64,000 nucleotides of DNA from positions 42,178 through 106,177 of the forward strand of contig NZ_QJUE01000007.1 of NCBI RefSeq assembly GCF_003208055.1, read 5' to 3'. Below the pieces are notes generated by a model, which ran no database searches, was not told where the DNA came from, and saw nothing but the letters and a program-made list of their open reading frames with translations. Origin of the DNA: Prochlorococcus marinus XMU1408 (GTDB lineage: Bacteria > Cyanobacteriota > Cyanobacteriia > PCC-6307 > Cyanobiaceae). A program made the translations under genes and the position numbers. This document shows, piece by piece, positions 42,316 to 51,763 of this stretch; position 1 is the first letter of the stretch, and the number at the start of each line of letters is the position of its first letter.

Positions 42316-43620
42316 TCAATTTTCTTTAAACACAATCTTATCCGTATCAGGATTAAAAATGATACATCTAAGACCTATTAATATTAACCAGCCTAAAATA
42401 TTAACCCTGCTATCAAACATTGGTATATCAGTTGCATGGAAACAAATAAGAATCAATGCAGATGTCCACCATGCTCGATCAATTATTAAATTTTTTTGAG
42501 TTCTTAATTTATTAAATATTTTATAATAAGCCGAAATTATTAATAAAGCAAAAACAAATAGATTTAGTAAAATAGCAACTAAAATACCATGACTTATTGC
42601 TATCTCTAAAGGTAAGTTATGAGAATGACCATGATATAAACCTGTCCTTAAAGGATAAATAATTGAAAAGGCTGCTGCTCCCCAACCAAATAAAGGTTTT
42701 TCAAAAATTAAATTAAATGCAATTCTCCATTGTCCAATACGTGTTGCCTCGAATGGTCTAGTGTCAACAAACTGAATATCAGTTAATCTCATCCAAATTG
42801 ATTCAGGCACAATACTTCTTGCAAATTGTTGTAATCCAGCATCAAATACGGGTAAAACAGCAATAACAATTGGAATAAAACAAATAACCATTAAAGGTAT
42901 TAACCAACTCCATGATGCTGAACCAACAACCAAAGGCAATCCAATAAAAATTGCACCCCAAGCATTTCGAGAATTCGTCAAAATCATTGCTAAAACAAAT
43001 GCAACCGAAAGAAGAAAAGGAATAACTCTATTTCTTCCAAAAATAAAAGGACGGATAACAGAAGCAAAGCAGAATGGCCATACACCAGACAACCATGCAG
43101 CAGTGATATTTGCGTAATCAAACAATCCTGACAATCTGCCTAAAGGCTCTCCACCTGGAGAAATAAACCAAATAATTAAACCATCAAAAAGCTCCCATGG
43201 TCCCTTCCATCCAAGCCACAACTGACCAAAGCCAGTTATCAAAACAGGTAAACTTCCTAAGACCAGCCAAGAAGCACATTTTCTTCTTCGTTCAGTAGTT
43301 AACAAATATGGTTGAAAGCCCCAAAAGCACCAAAAAAATGGCAACCAATTAAAAAGACCAATCCATGCTAACCAACCAGTTTGAGAGCGAATACAACCAA
43401 CTAACATTAATAAAGATGTTAGTACTAGCGGATAATTCCAATAGTCCCTCCAATAAAGGTCCCTTCTTATAAAACTTCCTTCAAAAAGAGCTATTAGCAA
43501 AAATATATAAGAAATTAAGGCACTTGAAGGTAAAAAAAATACTCCAATCTGAAAACATCTCCAGCCATTATTTACTAATAAATTATTTTTTAAAGTCGAG
43601 AAGTTTGCATTATTAATCAT
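42316..43620 (-). CDS. O-antigen ligase/IctB-like membrane protein
   Basis: The 434-residue integral membrane protein has about ten hydrophobic helices. It has LTNSRNAWGAIF and a large loop with LFGWGAAAFSIIYPLRTGLYHGHSHNL, the paired-histidine loop typical of Wzy/WaaL-like proteins. The cyanobacterial IctB protein, once linked to bicarbonate accumulation, belongs to this family. A bicarbonate role is not supported by sequence. Its start overlaps the purU stop by four bases, so the two genes are likely co-transcribed. Confidence 0.82.
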   Translation of the reverse strand: MINNANFSTLKNNLLVNNGWRCFQIGVFFLPSSALISYIFLLIALFEGSFIRRDLYWRDYWNYPLVLTSLLMLVGCIRSQTGWLAWIGLFNWLPFFWCFWGFQPYLLTTERRRKCASWLVLGSLPVLITGFGQLWLGWKGPWELFDGLIIWFISPGGEPLGRLSGLFDYANITAAWLSGVWPFCFASVIRPFIFGRNRVIPFLLSVAFVLAMILTNSRNAWGAIFIGLPLVVGSASWSWLIPLMVICFIPIVIAVLPVFDAGLQQFARSIVPESIWMRLTDIQFVDTRPFEATRIGQWRIAFNLIFEKPLFGWGAAAFSIIYPLRTGLYHGHSHNLPLEIAISHGILVAILLNLFVFALLIISAYYKIFNKLRTQKNLIIDRAWWTSALILICFHATDIPMFDSRVNILGWLILIGLRCIIFNPDTDKIVFKEN

Positions 43621-44471
43621 GTAAATACTGCCGTTCTGCCCCTATAAACAATTACTTGCCGCCTTAAATGCAACCTTAAAGCTCTTGCTAAAGCAACTCG
43701 CTCCAAATCTCTACCCTTTCTGATTAAATCTGATACTTCATCACGATGACTGACATTAGATATTGTCTGTTCGATGATGGGACCGGCATCAAGGTCTTGA
43801 GTAACATAATGGGCTGTTGCACCGATTAATTTTACCCCTCTTTCCCAAGCCTGATGATATGGTTGAGCACCTTTAAAAGCAGGTAGAAAAGAATGGTGAA
43901 TATTGATTAGATGAGGAAACTTATCTAAAAACGAACTACTTAAAATTTGCATATATTTTGCTAAAACACCTAAATCAATTTTGTACTCATTCAATAAATC
44001 TAATATTTTACTTTCAGAATCTAATTTACTATTTTTATCTACTTTTATAAGCTTAAAAGGAATATCAAAGCTTGAGCAAATCTCCTCTAAGTCTGAATGA
44101 TTAGAAATAACTAAGGGAACATTCATACATAATTCACCTGCCTTAACTCTCCATAAAAGATCAACCAAGCAATGACTCTGCCTGCTAACAAATATTGCAA
44201 CATTGGGGAAATCATCAGAGAAACTCAAGACTGCTTTTCCGTTCAATCGTTTCTCAAGTAAAGTAACTTCAGAATTTATTTCATTTTTATCAAGCATAAA
44301 ACCGTCTAAATCCCACTCGATCCGACTTAGAAACAATTTTGCATCAGCGTCTGTATGGTGATCAGCATGTCTTATATTCCCATTTTTGCTTGCAATCCAA
44401 CTCGCTAAATCACTTACTAGTCCTGGCTTATCGGGACAAATGAATTGCAAGATAACTGTTTTGATGTTCAC
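43617..44471 (-). CDS. purU: Formyltetrahydrofolate deformylase
   Basis: The 284-residue protein starts at GTG. It has an N-terminal ACT domain (VILQFICPDKPGLVSDLASW) and a formyltransferase-like domain with INIHHSFLPAFKGAQPYHQA, GVKLIGATAHYVTQDLDAGP and IIEQTISNVSHRDEVSDL. It releases formate from 10-formyl-THF, balancing one-carbon pools. Overlap with the IctB-like gene at ATGA suggests a two-gene unit. It is divergent from the FAD oxidoreductase. Confidence 0.94.
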   Translation of the reverse strand: MNIKTVILQFICPDKPGLVSDLASWIASKNGNIRHADHHTDADAKLFLSRIEWDLDGFMLDKNEINSEVTLLEKRLNGKAVLSFSDDFPNVAIFVSRQSHCLVDLLWRVKAGELCMNVPLVISNHSDLEEICSSFDIPFKLIKVDKNSKLDSESKILDLLNEYKIDLGVLAKYMQILSSSFLDKFPHLINIHHSFLPAFKGAQPYHQAWERGVKLIGATAHYVTQDLDAGPIIEQTISNVSHRDEVSDLIRKGRDLERVALARALRLHLRRQVIVYRGRTAVFT

Positions 44472-44551
44472 TCCAACTATATCCTTTAACTATTCTCTTT
44501 TTTAGAGCACTCATTGAAAATTAACAAGCAAATTTCACAGCATTTGTGCAA

Positions 44552-45655
44552 ATGAATAACCTAAAAGCAAAAAAAAATCCAATTGAAATCTCAGTAATTG
44601 GAAGCGGGATAGCAGGAATCACAACTGCCTTTCATCTAGGACAAAAAGGTTATAAAGTGAATTTAATCGATCCGAAAGTCAACTCAGAAATAAATAATAT
44701 TAATCCACTAAATGGAAGCCAAGCTGCCTTGGGAGTGCTGATGGGAAATAGTTATAAAAGAACAAAAGGAAGAGCTTTTTTCCTACGAAAAAAAAGTATG
44801 GAGTTATGGAAAGATTGGCTTATTCAACTAGATTACTCCAGATCGAGTATCGCATTAGAGAAACCTTTGATTAAATTAGCGAGTTCAGCAAAAGAATATC
44901 AATCTATGATTGAAATAAGTAAAAATAAAAAAGAATATGGAATAGAACTTTTAGATGAAATCTCATTAGAGTTCTGGAGTTCAATCTTTGAAAAACAATT
45001 AATTGGTGGATTAATTTCTCATGAAGATGGTCGGTTAAATCCAATAAAATTAATAAGATTAATAATGAGCAGTCTTGATAATATGAAAGTTAATAAAATT
45101 GAAAGAAATGTTATCAGAATTAAAAATAATAAATTATCCAACAAAAACTGGCAAGTATATTTTGAAAATAATGAATATATGAATCAAGATTACATCGTTA
45201 TTTGTTCTGCATTAAATACTGAAAAGTTATTAAAGCCATTAGGACATGAAATACATTTAGAGCCAATATTAGGACAAGTTTTTGAATTAGAATTAAAGGA
45301 TCTAACAACTAATTGGTATCAATGGCCTGCGATATTAAATTATCAATCTATAAATTTTATACACCATGATCCTAATCATATCCTAATGGGAGCAACTATA
45401 GAAAATGGCACTGAACCAAATTTAAAATATAAGCAAGAAATGTTGGATATGAACAAGGACGCCCCAAAGTGGATAAGAAAAGCAAGAATTAGCCATCAGT
45501 GGAGTGGTATAAGAGCAAGACCAAGAAACGAACCTGCTCCATTATTAAAAGAATTAGAACCTGGATTGTTAATTAATACAGGTCACTATAGAAATGGTAT
45601 TTTGTTAGCTCCTTCTTGCGCTGAATGGATTGGACTTAAAATTAACAGATGTTAA
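44552..45655 (+). CDS. FAD-dependent oxidoreductase (DAO family)
   Basis: About 367 residues from the ATG at 44552 (frame opens at GTG 44546). The N-terminal Rossmann motif is ISVIGSGIAGITTAFHLGQKG. Family features at the C terminus are WSGIRARPRNEPAPLLKEL and NTGHYRNGILLAPSCAEWI, as in ThiO/glycine-oxidase-like proteins. ThiO, a glycine oxidase of thiamine synthesis, is a plausible match, but the substrate is uncertain. It is convergent with dnaK with 3 bp between the stops. Confidence 0.82.
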   Translation: MNNLKAKKNPIEISVIGSGIAGITTAFHLGQKGYKVNLIDPKVNSEINNINPLNGSQAALGVLMGNSYKRTKGRAFFLRKKSMELWKDWLIQLDYSRSSIALEKPLIKLASSAKEYQSMIEISKNKKEYGIELLDEISLEFWSSIFEKQLIGGLISHEDGRLNPIKLIRLIMSSLDNMKVNKIERNVIRIKNNKLSNKNWQVYFENNEYMNQDYIVICSALNTEKLLKPLGHEIHLEPILGQVFELELKDLTTNWYQWPAILNYQSINFIHHDPNHILMGATIENGTEPNLKYKQEMLDMNKDAPKWIRKARISHQWSGIRARPRNEPAPLLKELEPGLLINTGHYRNGILLAPSCAEWIGLKINRC

Positions 45656-45658
45656 TTA

Positions 45659-47551
45659 TTACTTTGTCTCAGTAAATTCAGCGTCAATTACATCATCTCC
45701 ATCATTTTTTTTATCAGTATTTGGATCTTCAGCTGCTTGTGAAGCTGCATTTGCTTGTTGATATACAGAAGCTCCTAATGAATACAACTCTTGCTGTAAT
45801 TCCTCAACTAAAGACTTCATAGAGTCATAATCATCTTTTTCTATTGCTTCTTTCAAATTGACACGTTTTTCTTCAACCTTAGTTTTTGCAGCTTCATCAA
45901 CTTTATCTCCGAGCTCTCCTATTTGTTTTTCAGCTTGATAGACAAGAGTTTCGGCTTGATTTTTTATATCAATCCTCTCTCGCTTTTCTTTATCTGCAGA
46001 AGCATTCATTTCTGCATCTTTGACCATTTTATCTACTTCGTTATCCGACAAAGTAGAAGCGCCAGTTATAGATATGCTTTGCTCTTTACCACTCCCCTTA
46101 TCTTTTGCGGTAACGCTCAGGATTCCATTTGCATCAATATCAAAAGTAACTTCGATTTGTGGAACTCCTCTAGGAGCAGGAGGAATTCCATCTAAACGAA
46201 ATGTCCCAAGACTTTTGTTATCGGAAGCCATCTCACGTTCACCTTGTAAAACGTGAATTTCTACATTTGTTTGTCCATCAACTGCAGTTGAGTAAGTTTC
46301 AGCCTTTTTAGTAGGGACAGTAGTATTTCTAGAAATCATTTTTGTCATGACTCCTCCCAAAGTTTCGACACCAAGGGATAAAGGAGTCACATCAAGAAGC
46401 AGAATATCTTTGACTTCACCAGCAAGAACTCCTCCTTGAATTGCCGCCCCAACAGCAACAACTTCATCAGGGTTAACTGTTTGATTTGGATCTTTAGTTG
46501 TAACTCTTTTAACTAATTCTTTGACAGCTGGCATTCGTGTAGAACCGCCAACCATAACAATTTCATCTATTTCCCCAGTAGATAGCTTTGCATCTTTCAA
46601 AGCTTGCTCTACAGGGACCCGACAACGATCAATAAGGTTAGATGCCAATTCTTCAAATTTCCCTCTTGTAAGAGTCAAATCAAGATGTTTTGGTCCTTCT
46701 GGGGTAGCTGTAATAAATGGAAGATTTATTTCACTTTGAGTAGCATTTGATAATTCTATCTTTGCTTTTTCAGCTGCCTCAGTTAGACGTTGCAATGCTT
46801 GCTTATCTTGTCGTAAATCAATGCCTTCATTGCCTTTAAAGGTAGAAGCCAAATGATCAACAATCACCCGATCAAAATCGTCACCACCTAAATGTGTATC
46901 TCCTGATGTGGAGAGAACTTCGAAAACTCCATCACCAACTTCTAAAACTGATACGTCAAAAGTGCCTCCACCCAAGTCAAAAACTAATATTCTTTCATTA
47001 CTTTTTTTGTCTAAACCATATGCTAAAGCAGCAGCAGTAGGCTCATTAATAATTCTAAGAACTTCTAAACCTGCAATCTTTCCTGCATCTTTTGTTGCTT
47101 GACGCTGAGAATCATTAAAGTAGGCAGGTACAGTAATTACTGCTTGTGTAACAGTTTCACCTAAATATTTTCCAGCGTCATCAGAAAGCTTTCTTAAAAC
47201 TTGCGCACTAACTTCTTCAGGAGAAAACTGTTTATCAAGTATTGGGCATTTTAGCTTAACATTGGATCCCGCTTTTTCTACACCATAACTCACTTCTTTG
47301 GATTCATCATTCACCTCATCAACTCGTCTACCAACAAATCTCTTCGAGGAATAAAAAGTATTTTCAGGATTCATCACAGCTTGACGCTTAGCAATTTGTC
47401 CTACAAGTTGATCTTGATTTTTTGTATATGCAACCACTGATGGGGTAGTTCTAAATCCCTCAGCATTTGCTATTACAGTAGGCTTACCGCCTTCCATAAC
47501 AGCCACACAACTATTTGTAGTACCGAGATCGATTCCGACAACCTTCCCCAT
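45659..47551 (-). CDS. dnaK: Chaperone protein DnaK (Hsp70)
   Basis: The 630-residue protein has a complete ATPase domain ([57 protein letters not shown]), a linker [13 protein letters not shown], the substrate domain and a C-terminal tail ending [12 protein letters not shown]. It is the ATP-dependent Hsp70 chaperone. Cyanobacteria carry several DnaK paralogues; this one with a standard length and tail is DnaK2-like, an assignment I make with low confidence. No CIRCE element was found upstream. It is divergent from aroE. Confidence 0.96.
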   Translation of the reverse strand: MGKVVGIDLGTTNSCVAVMEGGKPTVIANAEGFRTTPSVVAYTKNQDQLVGQIAKRQAVMNPENTFYSSKRFVGRRVDEVNDESKEVSYGVEKAGSNVKLKCPILDKQFSPEEVSAQVLRKLSDDAGKYLGETVTQAVITVPAYFNDSQRQATKDAGKIAGLEVLRIINEPTAAALAYGLDKKSNERILVFDLGGGTFDVSVLEVGDGVFEVLSTSGDTHLGGDDFDRVIVDHLASTFKGNEGIDLRQDKQALQRLTEAAEKAKIELSNATQSEINLPFITATPEGPKHLDLTLTRGKFEELASNLIDRCRVPVEQALKDAKLSTGEIDEIVMVGGSTRMPAVKELVKRVTTKDPNQTVNPDEVVAVGAAIQGGVLAGEVKDILLLDVTPLSLGVETLGGVMTKMISRNTTVPTKKAETYSTAVDGQTNVEIHVLQGEREMASDNKSLGTFRLDGIPPAPRGVPQIEVTFDIDANGILSVTAKDKGSGKEQSISITGASTLSDNEVDKMVKDAEMNASADKEKRERIDIKNQAETLVYQAEKQIGELGDKVDEAAKTKVEEKRVNLKEAIEKDDYDSMKSLVEELQQELYSLGASVYQQANAASQAAEDPNTDKKNDGDDVIDAEFTETK

Positions 47552-47669
47552 GAGTTAAGAGCTCCGTTAATTTCTTTCTTTAGGTATCATCCTCGTCAGT
47601 GAAACCTATTTGAGGCGAGGCGTGGTTCCCGAACAGTCTCTTACCTTTTTGTATCAGCATCAGCACGAA

Positions 47670-48557
47670 ATGATTACTATCACTGGAAAAACTAATCTAG
47701 TAGGACTTCTTGGACAACCAGTAAATCATTCACTTTCCCCTGTTATGCATAACGCCGCATATGAAGAAATGGGACTGGATTGGTGTTACTTGGCATTTGC
47801 ATGCGATAAAACTAACCTCATACAACTAACAACAGCATTAAGACTTATAGATTGCAAAGGCTTAAATGTAACTATCCCTCATAAACAAGAAATTTTAAAA
47901 GCTTGTAATAAATTTACTAATACAGCACATGAAATCCAAGCAGTTAATACATTAATACCAGAAAAAAATAATGAATGGATAGGAGCAAATACTGACATTG
48001 ATGGATTTAAAGTGCCATTAAAAAATCATAATTTGATTAATAAAAATGTCATTGTGATAGGTTGCGGAGGAAGTGCTAGAGCTGTAATTATGGGGCTTAA
48101 TAGCTTAAATGTGAAAAAAATTACAGTTATTGGTCGGAATGAAAAATCATTAAAAAGCTTTATACATAATATGAAAAACTTAAAAACAAATAGCGAGATA
48201 TCTATTGTAGGAATTAATTATAAAAAATTAAATGTTTCCCCATATATAGAAGAAGCTGATTTAATTGTTAATACAACTCCAATTGGAATGAATAGCAATC
48301 AAACTGAACAAGAAAGTATTCCACTTGGTAATGAAATTTGGAACAGTCTTTCAAGTCATACTATTTTATATGACTTGATATATACTCCAAGACCAACAAA
48401 ATGGTTAAAGCTTGGACAAGAAAAAAATTGTTTCACAATTGACGGGCTTGATATGCTTGTTGAGCAAGGAGCATTGTCAATTAAACTGTGGAGCGGTTTT
48501 ACTAACGTACCAACTCAAATAATGAAATCATCTGCAAAAAAACATTTAATGCTTTAA
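47670..48557 (+). CDS. aroE: Shikimate dehydrogenase
   Basis: The protein is 295 residues from the ATG at 47670 (MITITGKTNLVGLLGQP). The frame opens at 47610, but the extra 20 residues do not resemble AroE. It has the substrate motif GQPVNHSLSPVMHN with the catalytic lysine in NVTIPHKQE, the NADP loop GCGGSARAV, and YDLIYTPRPTKWL. It reduces 3-dehydroshikimate, acting downstream of the DAHP synthase at 37123. It lies 24 bp before the Tic20-like gene. Confidence 0.95.
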   Translation: MITITGKTNLVGLLGQPVNHSLSPVMHNAAYEEMGLDWCYLAFACDKTNLIQLTTALRLIDCKGLNVTIPHKQEILKACNKFTNTAHEIQAVNTLIPEKNNEWIGANTDIDGFKVPLKNHNLINKNVIVIGCGGSARAVIMGLNSLNVKKITVIGRNEKSLKSFIHNMKNLKTNSEISIVGINYKKLNVSPYIEEADLIVNTTPIGMNSNQTEQESIPLGNEIWNSLSSHTILYDLIYTPRPTKWLKLGQEKNCFTIDGLDMLVEQGALSIKLWSGFTNVPTQIMKSSAKKHLML

Positions 48558-48581
48558 TCTGAATAAAAATTTAATTTACTT

Positions 48582-49040
48582 ATGCCTTCCATAGGAGGAA
48601 AAATATTAGGAATTTTTTTATATATGATTCCATGGGCAGATAGCCTTATGTTTGGTAATCATTTATATATAAAATATCCTTTTACTCAAATTCTTCAAAT
48701 ACCAGCTATTCCTATTATTATTATTGAAAGATCGATACCCTTTGGAAATTTATTATTATTTTTAGCAATATTTATTGGACTAGTAAGAAATACTAAAGTA
48801 TCATATTTTTTACGTTTTAATGCTCTTCAATCTTTATTAATCAATATTGGTATAATTATAATTAGTTTTATTTTTCAAATTTTCTTTAGTCCTTTTGGAA
48901 GCTCATTAATAATAAGAACTTTTTCGAGTACTTTATTAATTAGTCTCTTTGCAATGATTACTTATTGCATTTGGTCTTGCACTCAAGGTAATGAACCAAA
49001 TTTACCAGGAATCAGCCAAGCGGTAAAAATGCAATTGTAA
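48582..49040 (+). CDS. Tic20-like (Ycf60) membrane protein
   Basis: The 152-residue protein has four hydrophobic helices, with an amphipathic region between, and the family-like [15 protein letters not shown]. The opening [19 protein letters not shown] also fits. Cyanobacterial homologues are related to the chloroplast inner-envelope import protein Tic20, but their function in bacteria is unclear. It is on the same strand and close to aroE and rpsF. Family call is from recognised motifs. Confidence 0.78.
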   Translation: MPSIGGKILGIFLYMIPWADSLMFGNHLYIKYPFTQILQIPAIPIIIIERSIPFGNLLLFLAIFIGLVRNTKVSYFLRFNALQSLLINIGIIIISFIFQIFFSPFGSSLIIRTFSSTLLISLFAMITYCIWSCTQGNEPNLPGISQAVKMQL

Positions 49041-49113
49041 AAAGTTACCGATTCAGTATAAGATTGTAGATCCGCTGCTCATGTTGAGCCATCTAGTCCT
49101 CGTCGGTATTTTT

Positions 49114-49620
49114 ATGTCTGAAAAACCTTACTACGAAACAATGTACATTCTTCGTCCGGATATCCCGGAGGATGAAGTTGATAGCCATCTAAAAAAATAT
49201 AGTGAAATACTTGTTAAAGCAGGAACAGAAGTATTAGATAGTCAAATGCGAGGGAAAAGAAGACTTGCTTATCCAATTGCAAAGCACAAAGAAGGAATAT
49301 ATGTGCAACTAAGTCACAAAGGAGATGGGCAGCAAGTTGCCCTCCTAGAAAGAGCTATGAGGTTGAGCGAAGACGTTATCCGCTACCTGACAGTAAAACA
49401 AGAAGGTCCTTTACCAACTCCAAAATCCACATCTAAGGAAGATGAAGCTGAGAAATCTGAAACAGACAAGGAAGAAATAAAAGCTACTGAAAATAAGGCC
49501 GAGTCAACTATTGAAGATAAGGCCGAGTCAACTATTGAAGATAAGGCCGAGTCAACTATTGAAGATAAGACCGAATCATCTACTAAAAACGAAAAAAAAG
49601 AAGAAGCCACTGAACAGTGA
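49114..49620 (+). CDS. rpsF: 30S ribosomal protein S6 with a repetitive acidic C-terminal extension
   Basis: The protein is 168 residues from the ATG at 49114 ([16 protein letters not shown]); the frame extends to 49081 but those residues look non-coding. The S6 fold ends around residue 100 (TVKQEGPLP). A glutamate/lysine-rich tail follows with three exact copies of an eight-residue unit (KAESTIED). E. coli S6 also has an acidic tail, partly from added glutamates. It is separate from rplI, unlike the rpsF-rpsR-rplI order of many bacteria. The next gene argG is convergent. Confidence 0.95.
   Translation: MSEKPYYETMYILRPDIPEDEVDSHLKKYSEILVKAGTEVLDSQMRGKRRLAYPIAKHKEGIYVQLSHKGDGQQVALLERAMRLSEDVIRYLTVKQEGPLPTPKSTSKEDEAEKSETDKEEIKATENKAESTIEDKAESTIEDKAESTIEDKTESSTKNEKKEEATEQ
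49495..49566 (+). repeat. 24-bp tandem repeat, three copies, in the rpsF tail
   Basis: The unit AAGGCCGAGTCAACTATTGA plus AGAT occurs three times in a row (49495-49518, 49519-49542, 49543-49566), followed by a degenerate fourth start. Units are identical in DNA as well as in protein, which implies recent slippage or expansion. Confidence 0.92.
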
Positions 49621-49658
49621 AGTAATAAAGGGGTAAGGATAAACAAATGAAAAATTAT

Positions 49659-50861
49659 TTATTTATTTATCCAAGACCAAATTCGGCTTGGCAATCCCCA
49701 CACATAGATAAACCCTTCGGCTGATGTATGGTTGAACTTATCCTCTCTTCCATAAGTAGACATATCAGAAATATACAAACTATTGTTTTTTGACTTTCTA
49801 CCAATAACATCAGCATTACCTTTGAAAAGCCTAATCTTTACAGTTCCATTAACTTGTTTTTGAGAATAATTAATAAATCCATCCAAGGCTTCTTTTAAAG
49901 GACTAAACCAAAAACCTTGATACACCAAATCAGCCCATTGTCGCTCCAACCTAAATTTAGTATTTAATAAATCTGCAGGCAAAGTTAAACTTTCCACTTC
50001 TTGATGCGCTTTGATTAATAAAAGCAAGCCAGGTGTTTCATAAATTTCTCGACTTTTAATTCCAACTACTCTGTCTTCAATAATATCCAAACGACCAAAA
50101 CCATGTTTTCCTGCAAGACTATTAGCCTTCTTGATAAGAGATATTGGATCCATTCGTTCTCCATCAATTGCAACTGGATTACCATTTTCAAACAGGAAAT
50201 CCACTATTTCTGGCTCATCAGGTGAATCTAAAATTGATGATGTGATACCAAAAACTTCTTCGGATGGCATCTCAAATGGATCTTCAAGGGGACCAGCCTC
50301 AATACTTCTACCCAAGAGATTTAAATCGATAGAGTATGGATTTTTTTTACTTACGGGTGGAACTATTCCATATTTCTCTCCATAAGCAATAGTTTCTTCA
50401 CGACTCATGCCCCACTCTCTTGCTGGTGTAAGCAATTTCAAATCAGGCGCTAAAGCACCAATTGTCACGTCAAAACGAACTTGATCATTACCTTTGCCAG
50501 TACACCCATGCGCAACCCCGTCAGCATTTAATTCTCTTGCAATTTCTACAAGTTTTTGTGCGATTAATGGCCTTGCTAATGCAGTTGAAAGAGGATATTT
50601 CCCTTGATACAAAGCATTAGACCTAATCGCAGGAAAAGCAAAATCTTCAATAAAAGGCTTTACTAAATTGCCAATAAGTGATTTAGAAGCTCCAGCTGCA
50701 ATTGCCTTGTTTTTAATTTCATCAAGCTCGTCACCTTGACCAAGATCTGCTGCAAAAGCAATCACCTCCTCCACTCCATATTCCTTTTTTAGATAAGGAA
50801 TGCAAACGCTGGTATCTACTCCTCCTGAATAAGCCAAAACAACCTTTTTAGCACTTCGCAT
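49659..50861 (-). CDS. argG: Argininosuccinate synthase
   Basis: The 400-residue protein has the PP-loop [15 protein letters not shown] near its N terminus and the signatures [32 protein letters not shown] and [20 protein letters not shown]. It joins citrulline and aspartate in arginine synthesis. ATG at 50861 has an AAGGA ribosome-binding site about 10 bp upstream, and a 7-bp hairpin sits just upstream of that site (50874-50897). It is convergent with rpsF. Confidence 0.96.
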   Translation of the reverse strand: MRSAKKVVLAYSGGVDTSVCIPYLKKEYGVEEVIAFAADLGQGDELDEIKNKAIAAGASKSLIGNLVKPFIEDFAFPAIRSNALYQGKYPLSTALARPLIAQKLVEIARELNADGVAHGCTGKGNDQVRFDVTIGALAPDLKLLTPAREWGMSREETIAYGEKYGIVPPVSKKNPYSIDLNLLGRSIEAGPLEDPFEMPSEEVFGITSSILDSPDEPEIVDFLFENGNPVAIDGERMDPISLIKKANSLAGKHGFGRLDIIEDRVVGIKSREIYETPGLLLLIKAHQEVESLTLPADLLNTKFRLERQWADLVYQGFWFSPLKEALDGFINYSQKQVNGTVKIRLFKGNADVIGRKSKNNSLYISDMSTYGREDKFNHTSAEGFIYVWGLPSRIWSWINK

Positions 50862-50873
50862 ATGTTTTTATCC

Positions 50874-50897
50874 TTGAGGAATTTCAATTCTCCTCAA
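50874..50897 (-). promoter_or_regulatory. Short hairpin in the argG leader
   Basis: On the reverse strand TTGAGGA pairs with TCCTCAA across a 10-base loop, and the 3' arm runs directly into the argG ribosome-binding sequence AAGGA. It could weakly affect translation initiation. A 7-bp stem in AT-rich DNA may also be coincidental. Confidence 0.35.
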
Positions 50898-50999
50898 TAA
50901 ATATAGAGACCTATTGGACAAAATTTCTAATTTAGACAATCAATGCAAATACAAAACTCTTAAAGACCTAAAAAAGAACAGAAAAAGTCATTCACAAAA

Positions 51000-51209
51000 T
51001 TATTCCCATGGCTGCTTAATGGAATTGCCAGATTGCCTTTCAATTAACAACCCAATAAACCAAACGGAAAGAAAAGCTAAAGCAGAAAAACCAAAAAAAA
51101 TAAGTACATAAATCAACCAAGTATCAATATTTTGTCCAAAAATCAATAGATCCTGCACATCTTGATTTGAAGTAAAAATAAAATAATCATGTAAACAATT
51201 TAAATTCAC
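51000..51209 (-). CDS. Small membrane protein, hypothetical
   Basis: The 69-residue protein starts at GTG with a good GAGG ribosome-binding site 7 to 8 bp upstream. One transmembrane helix is clear at about residues 32-55 (WLIYVLIFFGFSALAFLSVW), and the tail is basic and polar (ERQSGNSIKQPWE). No family is recognised. It is followed after about 140 bp by argG on the same strand. A competing plus-strand frame over it is considered a shadow. Confidence 0.55.
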   Translation of the reverse strand: MNLNCLHDYFIFTSNQDVQDLLIFGQNIDTWLIYVLIFFGFSALAFLSVWFIGLLIERQSGNSIKQPWE

Positions 51210-51222
51210 TTGATCCTCAAAA

Positions 51223-51429
51223 TTAAATTAATGAATCTACAGAAAAAGATCTCTTGATCAAAAAATAAATTAAAAGAAAAAGAGATGGACCAAAAACCAA
51301 AAACCACACAAATAAATGATTGATATAAAAGGGTTGTGGATGAGCAATTCCAGTTATTCTAAGAGAAATACTCACTAACAAAGCCATACACCATGTAAAA
51401 GTAATTAATGTCAGCTTTGAAGTCAGCAT
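51223..51429 (-). CDS. Small membrane protein, hypothetical
   Basis: The 68-residue protein has two hydrophobic segments: residues 7-26 (LITFTWCMALLVSISLRITG) and 38-59 (YINHLFVWFLVFGPSLFLLI). A lysine/arginine-rich turn and short tail follow. No family is recognised with confidence. It ends 13 bp before the membrane protein at 51209 and could be in one small operon with it. Confidence 0.6.
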   Translation of the reverse strand: MLTSKLTLITFTWCMALLVSISLRITGIAHPQPFYINHLFVWFLVFGPSLFLLIYFLIKRSFSVDSLI

Positions 51430-51487
51430 AAAAATTAGAAAATTAATCCATAATGCATTATGTTAATTCATCGATCATAATATTGAT

Positions 51488-51763
51488 ATGAGCGATCTAG
51501 AAAAAATCAATTTATCAGCTTTAGACGGAATTAACCCCGCTTTAACTCGCTATGGCAGGCAAGAGCCCGCCCCTGTTCTCCCTCTAAGAGAAGAGCCAGA
51601 TTTACTATCTTGGTTAGAAACTAGTGGAAGATTAGTTGCTGATGAAGATTCGAATGAACAAGAAATCAGTACAGTTGAAGAAGAAGAGCTTTCCGCTTTA
51701 ATGGGAGAAAAAGAAGATTATAAAGCTGAAGAAGAGCCTACAGATGAAGAATGGGAAGATTAA
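51488..51763 (+). CDS. Small acidic cyanobacterial protein (DUF3134-like)
   Basis: The 91-residue protein has the N-terminal conserved part NPALTRYGRQEPAPVLPLRE and EPDLLSWLETSGRLV, resembling the cyanobacterial DUF3134 family. The C-terminal half is very acidic (TVEEEELSALMGEKED ... EEEPTDEEWED). It is soluble, with no catalytic motif. Its last 20 bases overlap the first in-frame ATG of mraY. The family name is from memory, with moderate confidence. Confidence 0.7.
   Translation: MSDLEKINLSALDGINPALTRYGRQEPAPVLPLREEPDLLSWLETSGRLVADEDSNEQEISTVEEEELSALMGEKEDYKAEEEPTDEEWED

Noticed and set aside
47552..47669. CIRCE/HrcA operator before dnaK
   Set aside because: No inverted repeat with the TTAGCACTC half-site was found.
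50914..51111. Plus-strand frame of 65 residues between argG and the small membrane protein
   Set aside because: Lysine- and asparagine-rich, and overlaps the better minus-strand membrane protein, which has a transmembrane helix and a ribosome-binding site.
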